From Bryopsis sp. KO-2023 (taxonomy: Eukaryota; Chlorophyta; Ulvophyceae; Bryopsidales; Bryopsidaceae): a stretch of 64,000 nt of DNA. Shown here in pieces: positions 35,870 to 47,900 of this stretch. Positions within the stretch are counted from its first letter, which is position 1, and every line of letters starts with the position of its first letter. Under the pieces are notes generated by a model. That model ran no database searches. It was given only the letters and a program-made list of their open reading frames with translations, and was not told the DNA's origin. A program made the translations under genes and the position numbers. The DNA lies in contig BSYQ01000002.1 in assembly GCA_030272585.1 (NCBI GenBank), forward strand, positions 4,154,001 through 4,218,000, in the 5' to 3' direction.

Positions 35870-36639
35870 GTGCGCTTGGGATGTGTCGTATCGTTTTTTT
35901 TGCGTTTCCTTGTCGAAACCTCTCTCTTTAGAGGTGCACAGATGGCCATTCGGTATCTTGGCCATTCGGTATTTGACGATGTGCTTTTTCGTTATGCTGA
36001 CAGGAGGAGGAGGGGGAAGAGGAGGGGGATATCGGCGGTTAGGCATGCGGAGGAGAGGGTTTTTTTGGGGGGGAGGGGGGGGGGTGCTAAAGTGTTTCTG
36101 GATCCACGCGTAAGAGGTATGAGCTCCTACGAAAGTCGACAAGAAAATGAAAAGAACGCTGATATCAGATTTGGGAACATATGGAAGTGTACATTTTCTT
36201 TTGCAGCGAGTGTTCTTGAAATACATAAAGCTGAATTGCTCCAAAAATGAAAACAGTTGAAGCTTGTATTTTAGTGCTTTCTTTATAATTAATAATCGAC
36301 AGTGATGAACTAGAAATTCCGGAAAGGGAAAAAGATCGCCCTGAGCTATCCAAAGAAAAGCAAAGGAAAGGTTTTTCCACCTCCACTCTTGAATCTTGTC
36401 ACCTACCCCCTTGAAATCGCCTTTCAAAGCCCAATATTCTTGATGAAAGAAGTTGTTTTGAAGCAGCAAAATGTGAGTCGTCAGGCTGACGACTACTACT
36501 CATGCCAGTGCTACTACCCATGCCAGCACTACCAAAAGTGAATTGAGTCGTCGTCGTGTGTTTCTCCAAAGGGAAGAATTCGAACGAGATCCCAACGTCG
36601 AAACGCCTTCATCAGTGCGTTTGAATTTTTTGGAGTAGC

Positions 36640-36784
36640 GGAATGCGTCCGAGTAAGCACCCTTTTGCGAGGAAGTCGCGGCTGGTAGTGGAATGCTACC
36701 AACTCAGCACTCTTTGGAGAGGAGTCGCTATCGGTTTGCGGACTCAGCACCCAACAAACTTGAATGTTGTCTGATGAAGGTGTT
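36640..36784 (+). other. Left half of a locus split by the hAT insertion
   Basis: This stretch is related to the reverse complement of 62490-62575. It holds two to three imperfect ~50-bp units (TAGYGGAATGC, then CAGCACYCTTT) and then MLSDEGVLDN-coding sequence broken by the transposon. The other half resumes at 54361. The partner at 62.3-62.6 kb is uninterrupted and reads MLSDGAVVDN in the same frame. Confidence 0.65.
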
Positions 36785-36792
36785 CTCGACAA

Positions 36793-37080
36793 CAGACCTG
36801 GGCGCCGACCCGTTGGACCGGACCGGACCGGACCGGCAGTCACTTTCTGGACCGGAAATGACCTTTATTAGACAGGTGTCTGACCGGTCTAGACAGGTCC
36901 GACACCTGTCTAATAAAGGTCATTTCCGGTCCAGTAAAGGTATACCTTTACTAGACCGGATTGAGCCTGTCCAGACCGGCTGGCCTCATTTCCGCTCGTG
37001 AATTCGTTCCTGTCCTGACCGGTAGGACCTGTCTGGACAGGTGATTTCCTGTCTAATAAAGGCATAGAAGCCGCTAATCG
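36793..37080. repeat. hAT subterminal repeat array, left end
   Basis: Dense GGACCGG units right after the terminal repeat, then CCTGTCYRGACAGG-like palindromes and TCTAATAAAGGT blocks. The array contains a long hairpin (36847-36934) described separately. A second block of the same repeats lies at 37655-37950. Confidence 0.8.
36847..36934. repeat. 39-bp inverted repeat near the hAT left end
   Basis: The left arm 36847-36885 and right arm 36896-36934 are reverse complements with one mismatch, separated by ten bases. Each arm holds GGACCGGAAATGACC, TTTATTAGACAGG and a CCTGTC-type half motif. It could form a strong hairpin about 55 bp inside the terminus. Confidence 0.88.
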
Positions 37081-37654
37081 GTAACTGAAACGGATTTGTT
37101 TCCTGAGGCTGAATACTTCCAGCCGCCACTTAACCCGTTCTTCACACACGTTGGGAGACGACCAGAAGTTCTGTAAGAAAGGTCTGGGACACGAGAGTAT
37201 ACAACTGAATCTTATTTCAACAAGCTTGTTCTTTACAACGATCCCCAGCCTTTTATACTCTCAGCCCAGAGCTTCTAGAAAACTCCCAGCCCATCTCCTA
37301 ACCTTACAAATACTAGCTATCATCTAGCTCTCCTCAAAACGTCTCTATCATTTCTCAGCTCAGCCCTTCTAGCCAGAGCTCCGACTAACCCTTTATAACC
37401 CTTGATAACCTCTAGACTAAGGACCCAGACTGAAGCTCCTTCCAGTCTGACTCCCGACTCTCTACCCAAACTCTCAGCCATCTGAGACCTGACACTGAAT
37501 ATACTGAACCTGGTTCGAACTCTTTTCACTACGTTTCAGCCTCTCATTGAGCATCACGTAACTACCCCATTCCGGTCAGTCCGCGACTACCTGGAACTCT
37601 CAGACTGTAACCTCTGTTTTCCGCCTAGATCTTCGCCTACTAAGTCAGCCGTTT
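37081..37654. other. Non-repeat block inside the hAT 3' part
   Basis: About 570 bp without the palindromic repeats, AT- and CT-rich, holding short minus-strand frames. It is bounded by 14-bp near-inverted copies GGTAACTGAAACGG (37080-37093) and CCGTTTCAGTAACC (37649-37662), so it could be a small nested element, but no target duplication is visible. Confidence 0.35.
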
Positions 37655-37950
37655 CAGTAACCTGGACAGGTTCGACCGGTCGGACAGGTCTGGACCGGAA
37701 CCACCTCCTGTCTAAGCCTGTCCTAGCCTTTACTAGACAAGAACTCAGCCTGTCTAGACAGGCAAGTCTGTTTAGACCGGCTGAACACCGGTCAAGACCG
37801 CACAGACTCACTCATCTGGACAGGCACCAGCCTGTCCAGACCGGTGTTTGACCTGTCCAATAAAGGTTAAATCCGGTCCACAAAGAACCGTTTTCCTGTC
37901 CAGAACAGGTCAAATCCGGTCAAGTAAAGGTGGAATCCGGTCAAGTAAAG
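37655..37950. repeat. hAT internal repeat block near the 3' end
   Basis: A second array of CCTGTC-type half palindromes (GACCGGTC, CCTGTCTAGACAGG, TCCGGTCAAGTAAAGG). It is the same motif as at both element ends and in introns 2 and 7. Confidence 0.75.
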
Positions 37951-38099
37951 GATCCACCTGCAGTTGCAAGCGAAGTCATAAACAATAATCTTACAACATA
38001 AATACCCAACCCAAAACAAATATTATCACCCCACCTGCACAAATGTGTTTGCAACTGGCTGCCTAATCCCCACACACAACATGAACACCTTCCTTTCCC

Positions 38100-38398
38100 C
38101 TTTCCCCTAATTTTTTCGTAACCCCCCCTTCTTGTTTTTTTCTAATCCACCCTCTCCCCTTGTTTTTTTTTAAATCCACCCTACCCCCTTGTTATTTTTC
38201 TAATCCACCCTACCCCCTTGTTGTTTTTTTTAATCCCCCCTCTCCCCTTCCCTTGTTTTTTTTTTTATCCCCCCTTTCCCCTTCCCTTGTTTTTTTTTTA
38301 ATCCCCCCTCTCCCCTTCCCTTGTTTTTTTTTTTAATCCCCCCTCTCCCCTTCCCTTGTTTTTTTTTTATCACCTCCCCCCTTCCCCCCTTCCCCCTC
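38100..38398. repeat. CT-rich tandem repeat downstream of the transposase stop
   Basis: About seven imperfect ~30-40-bp units of TTGTTTTTTTTTAATCC-type sequence alternating with CCCCTCTCCCCTTCCC. On the minus (coding) strand it is a purine-rich, A-rich stretch directly after the stop codon and so lies in the presumed 3' untranslated region. Confidence 0.8.
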
Positions 38399-38961
38399 CT
38401 ATTTGTTCATACTAAGAAAAGACATATACCTAACATTTTGGGGCGTAAGGGATGCCCTTCTGGCTCTAACAAAAGCTCCTACCCTTGAGAAAGACCTCTC
38501 GCTGTGCGCACTAGACGCTTGCACCGCCAAAAAGTCAGGGGCGATGCTTTTCAGCAGAGGGTAGGACGACCCATCCGTTGCCCAAAAGGACAAAGGACAG
38601 GCCGTCCTTCTCCCTTCCCAAATCTGATCGAACCTATCTAATTCTGCTCTGCACATGCTCCTAAGACTACCTAACCTATTTCCGCTTCTGCCCCCCAACC
38701 CCCTCCTACCCCTTGCCCCGCTCCCACTCCCACTCCCACTGCCCCCCCCCTGTTCTGTTTCATCACCCCCTGGTGGAGCCGTCAGCAACAATCCCCCAGC
38801 TGGGGCATCAGTCTCCGTCCGCACCTCTGCTTGTTCGTCTTCAAATTGCAGGAAATCTGCACGTGGGTCACTCTGTCGAGGTTGGGCTGGGGGTGCCGCC
38901 TGCTCACGCTCCTGAACTGCCTCGGCCTTCTGGACCATTAAGGCCACAATTTCATCTCGAA
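38399..38961 (-). CDS. hAT transposase last exon, main part (hATC dimerisation domain)
   Basis: The frame ends at TAG 38399. The C-terminal 60 residues carry the hAT dimerisation signature: FWATDGSSYPLLKSIAPDFL, QASSAHSERSFSRVG, then RRASLTPQNVRYMSFLSMN. Before it is a low-complexity Pro/Gly/Ser linker. The exon begins properly at 49144 after the acceptor TTCTGCCAG. The chromovirus landed within six bases of that junction, leaving TCGAA on both sides. Confidence 0.9.
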
Positions 38962-41900
38962 TGTTAGGCCCTGTTTAGCTAGGCTTTCACTGGGAGGTTG
39001 TGTGCACACTTGAGTTTGAGAAACGAGTGAACAGGGGTGAAACTCGACACTCAGAGATAATTAATTTTTACAAGTTCTCTCTGAACTTATCACCCTAGAA
39101 CCCGAATACCCGTACCACGACTGTACTACAATTCGAAACGTTCGTATCAACTACTCCCCCCCCCCCCCCCACAAAGTGTGCCCTCACCCTTGTGCGGGAA
39201 CACACGAAAAAGAAAACCCCAAAAGTCAATCAACAGAAAAAGAATAAAAGTCCAACTAACACTCAGCCCACTACCAACTCCCGAAACCACTGTCTCTCGC
39301 TTGGTCAGTCTCTAGTCGGCTTGGCTTGGTCCAACAGTACCGCCGCCACCAGCAACATCAGAGTCAATGTCTGAGTCAATGTCCTGCTCTGGATCCCACA
39401 TTTCATGAAGGATTGTCGTCATCGTCGACCGGAGAGCCTTTGTGCTCGAGCCGGACGGAAATCCACATTTGCGGATATTACAAATTTGGCATGGAACAAC
39501 CAAATTGTCGATGGCGTCGGCTGGTGGTGGTGGTGCAAGGGGAAGGAAGTCCGGCATTCGCTTGCCGAGATGCAGATCCGTCACAGTCATGTTTAACGGA
39601 ACTACAGACTTGTCGTCCTTCCATCGCTGGATCATTCTCTCCGTCACCTGGTGTCTGGTCCAATGTTTGGGGCACACAAAGTGGGACTGACAATCTGCAG
39701 GAATTCCTACATGCAGTTGTCGTCCTGCACAATGATAACAAGTGCGGCCCAACAACCGAGGATCACCAGTTGCCTTGTGACGTTTGAGCAGCGTCTCCTC
39801 CAGCTCCTTTGCAATCTTTGATGGACGCATTCTCTTGCGGGTCGGTGGTGTCGTCTTGATTGGCTTGGGCTTGGGCTTGATATTGTCCGTCTTAGCTTTG
39901 GCGGCTGCTGCTTTGTCGGCTGCAGCTTTGTCGGATTTCAACTTGTCGGCTGCAGCTTTGTCGGACTTAGCCTTGTCGGCCTTAGCTTTGTCGGACTTCA
40001 ATTTGTCGGCCTTCAGAATGTCGGCCGCGGCCTTGGCTGCCTCCGCAGCTTCCTTTTCTTTTCGGTGTTGTTCATCTTCCGAGGAATCACTGTCGTCATC
40101 GCTGCTGTCGTCCTCGTTTGTCGGCTGCGATGGTGGTTGGCCCATCATCCTTGCAATCTTCGTGGCCTCCCTTGTGAGTCTCCCATCCCAGTCTCGGACA
40201 TGCTTCAGTTCATTCGCGGGCGGCAAGCTTGTATGCGTCAGGGTGATTTCTTTTATCTTGTGGATGTCTACCACATCTTGAAATTTCCCCTTATGCAACA
40301 GCGACATTTGATCGGACAGAGTGTGGAGCTTCCCTTGGACGACTCCAGTTGCCATGGCCGCCAAATCTTGTGGGAATTTTTCCAAGATTTGACGAAGCCT
40401 GGCCGCCTCTGCTCTGGATGCTAGCAGCTCCGTCATCATAATCTTGGTCTCGAGCGCGACTCGCTCACCACGTTTGTCCGCCGCTTTTTCCGCCTTGAGG
40501 GCCGCCACCTCTTTCTCCAACTGCTTCAGCGCTTGGAAGCGTTTTGTCTGAGCTTCCCGCAATTCCTTGTTTTCCTTGATATAGAAGGACTGATCCTTCA
40601 GCGCAGTTTGGAGGTTGTTTTTCACGGAGCCCAACTCCGAAGTGATGCAGATTTTCTCTTGTCGGACAGCCTGGTTTTCCTCTTCCAGCGTTTTGATTGT
40701 TGTCCGGGCTTCCTTCAACTCAGAAGCTAATCCCCGTGCATTCACTTTGGCATCACTGATTGCTTGTTGGAATGTCCGAAATTTCTGGTGGTAGTCGGCC
40801 TCCTCTTTAGCCCGCTCTTCCGCATGTTTTTGAGCCGCTTCCCTCATCAGTGCTTCTTGTTCGGCAAGTTTGTCGGCCAGTTCATCTCGATGGCCTACTC
40901 CTTCTTGAGCGAGTTTGTTTACTTCCGTCAATTGCTGGAGCAATGCTGTGTTTGCCGTCAAAGCCTTGTTGCTTACTTCCACAGCTTCCGCTAATTCCTT
41001 TCCATATTTGTCTCGTTCCATCCGCAAACGCGTGATTTGCTCATCCTTGCTTTCACGGTTGCCTTTGGAAGACATAGCTGCTGGACGGTCTCTCCGCAAA
41101 CACACACACGTACACTTCGCTCTTTGCTGAACTCGGCTCCGTTTACTGGGTTGCTCGAAAGTGAAAAATGGTGCGGAGGGTTGAAGAAGTGGGTATATAT
41201 ACAAGTGGTAGAGTCACCCACTTGTCACTGATGGCTGACCTCCTCTATTGAGAGTCGCCTCAGTCAGATTCTAGCCCGCTTTGTAATTACCCTCAACCCC
41301 TTGACTGTGTACTGATTAGCTTGCTCCTCCAGATGTATTTGATTGTGGGTGAACTGATACCATCCTCTCACCATCGTTCCCATCCCCACATCAATCTGTG
41401 TCATCTAGAGAGCTAACCCCCGCCGCCTTGTCCGTCTCTTTGCCCGTTCTGATCGGACTTCTTCTTTAGTCGGCAAGCGCGTGCGGTTCTTCAAGTACTC
41501 AGCCAAAAGGTCGCTGGCATTGGCCAGGTGGGCTTCTGGCTCCCAGGTGGCTTCCATCAAATCAAAGCCCTTCCACAAAACCAAGTACTCCTTACGGTTG
41601 GAGGCTCCTCGGTCCCGCAGAATACGCTCCACCTCGTATTCGATGGTGCCATCCACCAATTCCCCTTCGGGAAGTTCCACCTCCCGCTTATCATCTTCCG
41701 ACAAGCGGTTGTATGCCTTCAGCTTGGAAACATGGAAGGTGGCATGTATAGTCCAATGGGGTGGAAGTTTGAGACGGTAGGCCACTGTGGATATGACCTT
41801 GTCCACAACGAATGGTCCGACAAAACGTCGACGAAGTTTAGGTGGGATCTTTTGTAGGGAGTGCAATGGTATGAAGGCACTCTTCACCAATACTTCATCC

Positions 41901-44900
41901 CCCGTTTTAAACGTCACTTCTCGTCGCTTTTTGTTGGCCTGGACACACATCCGCTCTTGTGCGGTTGCATACTGCTGCTTTGCCTGCTGCAGTTGTTCGT
42001 CCATCCTCTTGACCATTTCGGTTGCCATTTCGGACTCCTCTTTTGCCGTCAACTTCCTATGCACAGTAATCTGGCCCATATGCTGCCCATACAACAAATG
42101 CGCTGGGGCATAGCCTGTGGATACATTGCGGGAGTTATTGGCAGCAAATTCTGCTGTCGCCAAAAACTCTACCCAACGGTCTGGGTACCGTTCCACAAAA
42201 GGCCGCAAGAAATCCTCCAACACCCGAATTGTTACTTCAGATTGCCCATCCGTTTGTGGATGATAGGCGGTGCTCATTCGGAGTTGGGTTCCCAACAGTG
42301 AAAACATCGACCTCCAGAAGGAACTTGTGAATCTGGGGTCACGATCTGAGATGATCACTTTGGGAAGGCCATAGTGTTTGTAGATTTTGTCCACAAACAA
42401 CTTCGCATATTCTGGGGCGGTTATTTCCTTGGTGCACGGTGCAAAGCGAACGTACTTGGTTAACCGATCAACAAATACCGCAATGGCGGTAAACCCATGT
42501 GACTTTGGTAAATCAGTCACGAGGTCAGTGGTAATCTGTTCCCACTTTGCTGACGGAATTGGGAGTGGCTGCAAAAGTCCTTTTTGCTTTGTCGTATCAG
42601 CTTTCGTCCGCTGACAGACAGGACATGTTCGCACATATGCTTGAACATCCTTGCCAACTCCTTTCCACCAATAGTATCGCTTCAGCACATCCATGGTGCG
42701 GGCCGCGCCTGCATGGCCGGCACTCGGCACATCATGGAATTCCCCCATTACCTTTTCCCGGTATCCGTTCGGTACCACTAATACTTTGTCTGAGGTGGGA
42801 GTTGCTTGATAATACAACCAGCCATCCTCTAGAGAAAGTTTCGTGGGTTTACCCTCTTGGATTTTCTTGACTTCCGCTTGCAGTTTTTGATCTTCTGCAA
42901 TAGCGGTCTTCCATGCATCCGCTTCATCTACCACCCAGGTCGACAAAGCATGAATTTGATCCTTAGCATCAGGAAGGCTTCGGGATAACGCATCCGCCAA
43001 AACGTTGGCTTTTCCAGGAACATAGACGATTGTTGGACCTATGGAATCAAAAAACCCTGACCTCCACCATCGGGCTTGGGTCCGCGACATTGTTGCTTGG
43101 GTCATGAAGTAGGTTAACGGCTGATGGTCTGTCATAACCGTAACCTCCCCAGGCGCTCCTTCGAGATAATGTCGCCATTGGCTAAGCGCATATGCTATAG
43201 CCCCCAGCTCTCGCTCGTAAGCGGAATATCGTGTCTCAGCTGGTTTTAGTCGTCTTGAAAGGTAAGCTATTGGTTGTAGCCCCTTTCCATGGTCCTGACA
43301 CAAAACTGCTCCATATGCAGTCCCTGATGCGTCCGTTATTACGGTGTACTTGAGCAGCGAATCGGGTAGGAGAAGGATTGGTGTGCGGGTAATCTTTTCC
43401 TTGAGTTTGCCGAAAGCTTCCCGTTGCAGAGGTCCCCACGTCCACACATGATTCTTTTTGATGAGATCATGCAAGGGTCCTGCAATTCGAGCAAACTCTG
43501 GTATAAACTTACGATAGTAAGATACCATGCCCAAAAAACTTCGCACATCCGTCACTGAGCTCAGCTCCTTCCACTCTTGTATAGCCCGCACTTTGTCGCT
43601 CATTGGCTGCAGGCCTTTTCCTGACAGATGATACCCCAAATAGTCGGTCTCGCTGACCCCTACTTCGCACTTGCTTGCTTTGGCGTACAATTTATACTTT
43701 GCAAGGCGTTCGAATACTTGTTTCAAATGATCGACATGTTCCTCCACTGAGTTGGAAAACACCAAGATGTCGTCAATGAAAACAACCACAAAGTGGTCCA
43801 AAAACTCGCCCAACAAATCCTGCACCATTGTCTGAAACTGGGCTGGACAGTTGGACATTCCGAAAGGACAGACGAGAAACTCGAAATGTCCGTATCTTGT
43901 TCGGAAGGCGGTTTTTGCAGTATCCTTCGGGCGAACTGGAAATTGCCAGTACCCCGAACGTAGGTCGATCTTCGTGTAGATCTTTGCTTTAGCGAGCCGA
44001 TCCATCAATTCCTCCGGAAGTGGAAGTGGATAGCGGTTTTTGATTGTGTATTTGTTGATCCAACGATAATCAACACACATCCGCAATCCGCCGTCTTTCT
44101 TTGGAACGAAGAGTATGGGAGCACCCCAGGGACTCTCTGACGGCCGTATCTTCCGTTGTTCCAGTAGGTAGTCCACCTGTGTCCGAACTTCATCCAATTC
44201 TGCTGGAGAAAGTTTGTACAACGGACGATGGATTGGGCTCATACTCTCGTCCTCGAGGTCCACCTTGAATTCGTGGCCCTTACGGACTGGAGGTATGCCA
44301 GGTGGGAGATCTTTGGGAAAAACATGGCTGTATTCCTCCACCACAGAACGGATTGCCGGATGCATCTTGTCATGCAAAAGCCGTGGAAGATCCGTCTGTA
44401 TTGGTGCGTGGTTGTCGGCCGAGGTCTTTAGACTATCAACCTGGAGGCCCTCATATGGATATTGCATCAAATGGTTGCTATCCATAGGGTCAGATTCACG
44501 AACCACCACCAAATAGGCCAGGCTATCTTTGTCGGCCTGTTTGCCTATATGGCGGAATACTTTCTTGTGGGACAGAATGGGGATAGTTTCTTCCGTCAGT
44601 TGGAGATAATCAGTCGGCTTCTCTTTAACCGGTACTGTAATCCAACGATTTCCCTGACGGATGTTAATGGTTCCTTGTGCAAAGTCTATGGACGGGTTAT
44701 TAGCGATGAGCCACGGTAACCCTAACACAATGTCATATGTGAGATGAGGGAATACATCTGCAGAAAACTGGGTTTTGTAGTCACCCAGCTGCATCTTGAT
44801 GTTCCCACATCGTTTGTCCACAGTGCAAACAGCCCCATTCGCTAACGAAACTGTCTTATTACACGAGGAGAACTCTAACCCAAACTTGTCCACCAGTTTT

Positions 44901-47900
44901 TGTGCCACGTAATTTTCTGTAGCTCCACAGTCTACATAAGCGGAAATTGCCGCTCCCCCTATCCGCCCTCTAAGCTCATATCCCATGAACTTGAGGTGTT
45001 TATTTTGAACTAACGGATTAAAACTGTCTTGGAGGTAATCCCCTTCTCCTCCCGCTGTTCCTTTTCTACGGTCCGGTACCCCTCTTGCACCGGCGTCAAA
45101 CGGAACTCTTGGACTAGTCCGGCTTGAACTTTTAACACTTCCTTCCGAAGCCTGTTTCTCTCCACAAGGTAGGACAGATTCCAGGTTGCTATCTTCGGAG
45201 GAACTTCCAGAGTCTTCACGTACTGAACCAACACTTTCCGGCAAATCTTTGTCGGAAATGCTTTGGGCGACCGTACTTGAATCGTCCATCCGCTCTTTGT
45301 CCCCAAGTTTCGTACTCATTAGCGGATGTTCAGCCCTCTGGGCGGGATTACTTGACTCTTTCTCTGGCTTCTTATTCTGTTTCCCCTTCCGTTCTCGTTC
45401 TCGTGACTCCCGGAGCTTTTGACGTTTGCGATGCTTGTATCTTCGGCGTCTGGCTCTTTTCCTTCTGGCCGCATGGAGTGAAGTCCCCTCTATGCGGCGT
45501 GATCTTTTAGCCACTTTTGAAAAGTTGGACCTTTGGGACATTTCCCAAAACCATGGCCCACTTCGCCGCAGATGTAACATGCGCCTCCGCCTCTAGCTCC
45601 TCCTTGTTGCTGCCTTCCGCCACCACCTCGATTTCGTCCGCCACCTCGTCTTCCGCCTCTTCCGCGGCCACGGCCGCCTCCACCTCTGTTGCCTCCTCCC
45701 ATTTGCTGATTTTGATCTTGGGGTGGAGGTGGTGGTTGCGGTTGCTGACCCTGCATCTGCTGGTTCTGGTCAGCTTTGGGCTTGTTTTTCCAATTCCAGT
45801 TCCATCGCCCTCGTCCGCGACCACGTCCGCGGTTGTTTTGAGATTGGCCACCCAACGAATCGATTCTTTCGGCAGTGACTATCGCCGCTTCCACTCCTTC
45901 TGTCACCATTGTAACAACTTGATGTCGGATCTGGGGTTTCAGTCCGTCAACAAACTGTAGGTACTGTTCCTCCTCCGTCATATTCGGAATTCTGAGTATG
46001 AGATCCCGAAATGCGTTGATGTAGGAACGAACATTCCCTGTTTGTTGAAGTTTCCGCAGCTTCCTACGCGAAACATCGGACATCCTTGTGGGCTCAAAAG
46101 CAATGGCTAGTTCCTCCACAAGTTGAATCCAGTCCTGGAACATCGGACGAACTCCTTCCCGAATCCGCATCTCTTGCATATTCCGCCATGTGGCGGCTGA
46201 ACCAGAGAGATTTGTGCGGAATACTTTAAGCCAAACAGACTCATCCAAATCATACACTTTGCAGAAGTTGGTGAGTTCTGCCTGCCAATCCCGAATCCAG
46301 CGATCTCCAGCGCCAGTATACGGTTTCGGCATCGGGAATTTGACCGCATTGGGAATGTGAAGCAAACGATTTTCTGGACGTGCATAGCCCATAAAATCGG
46401 GGTCCCCACTTGGGGGACCAGGAGGTCCGCCTCCTCCGCCACCTCCACCACCACCATCTCCAGGACCGCCTCCTGGGTTCCTAGATGGTCCTTCTCTTCC
46501 TCCACCAATATGTGGTCCAGGTGCAGACCCACGGCCACTTCTGTCCGATGGGCCTCCGCCACTTCCATCACCGGAACCATCATCATCTCCACCTCCGCCT
46601 CCTCCGCCTCCTCCGCCTGCGCGTTGAGGAATACGCGGATAGGATCCCCATCCCACATAGGGGTTTCCGGATGATGAAGCTCCGTATACATTCACGGAGT
46701 GACCTAAGATAGAAGGCCGAATGTATGATGCTCCCATGGCATAATAGCCGGGTGGTGAAATCATTGATGGATGTGATAACACTGGCTGAGAAGCTGGTGG
46801 TGGCATGGGTAATGTTCTAGGTGGCTCGGGTGACGTGGTTGTTGGAGTTGTCAGCGGGACAGTTTGTACCACGGGAGAAGCCTGCGTACGCTGTGGCGGT
46901 TGTACTGGCTGTAATACCGCTGGTGGTCTTGTATTTGGTGTTTGTCCAAACACAGCGCTAGGCCTCACAGTCGGCCTAGGTACATTTCCCTGTCCGCTGA
47001 TTGCACTGCCTCGCCCCACTCCAGGAATAATGACTGGGGGTGATGCAGGTCGGGTAATCGGTCTATTTGCCCGCGGGAATACTGGTGGTATTGGCGGGAA
47101 ACCTACTGAATCCGGGGCAAAGCCGGATGAGGTTTGGGGCGGTTGACCGAATGGAATCTGTACTTCGGACAATCTTGGTGGTTGTGCCACCGTTCTGGTT
47201 CCCGCTCCCGCCATAGCAGCCACAAGAGGTGTTTGTTGGGCGGCGGATGCCATGTGTGTGGCAACTGCTGCAGCATCTTTCTTCCGCCAAAACTCAAAGT
47301 TCGACGTGAACTTTGTGTCCGCTACATCCTCAAACACCTTCTTTAGCTCTTGCGCTGTTTCCGGATCTTGTAGCATTTCCTGCAACATTTCCCGCGGCTC
47401 TCTGCTCCTTGTTGAGCTTCTCGATCTGCTTCTCCTTGAAGACCGACTTTGACTTCTTTTCAACTCCTCCATTTCCGCTTGTAATCTAGCCGCCGCTTCT
47501 TTCGCAGCCGCTGCCTCCTTTAACAAATAGGCTACTTCCGCATGATGCTATATCCGAAAACTTTCCGCCTTTTCTTGCGTCTCTTTGAGATCATACTTAA
47601 CACGAACGAGTTCCTTGAACTGTTTATCTTGACCCGCACCCATTTCCGCCTGCGTCTCTCGCAGTTCTTGTTGGACTGTATCCAACCCCCAAAGGGCGTC
47701 GTTATATTGCCGGTCATAATCCTCTTCAAGTTTCTTCCTTTTTTTGTCCGTGTCGGCCACTTGTTCCGCCAATATCCGCTGAGCCTCTTTGGCTTCGTCC
47801 ACCTCTTTCTGGGCGACATCACGGATATTCGCCAAGCCAGCTTCCACTTGGCTGAGCCTTCCCTTGGCTGCAGCATCCAGATCTTGGATCCGCTCATCCA

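Noticed and set aside
37080-37662. A small transposon nested in the hAT 3' part, bounded by GGTAACTGAAACGG inverted copies
   Set aside because: The arms are short and imperfect and no target duplication is visible.
39784-40281. 165-codon plus-strand frame rich in Leu/Ala/Ser
   Set aside because: It is the antisense of the Lys/Ala/Asp repeat in the chromovirus fourth ORF.
39312-41204. An envelope gene in the chromovirus
   Set aside because: No signal peptide, furin-like site or membrane helix; the protein is coiled coil plus Cys/His clusters.
41481-46674. Plus-strand frames of 100-150 codons opposite the chromovirus Gag and Pol
   Set aside because: They are antisense shadows of the strongly supported minus-strand ORFs and show no domain.
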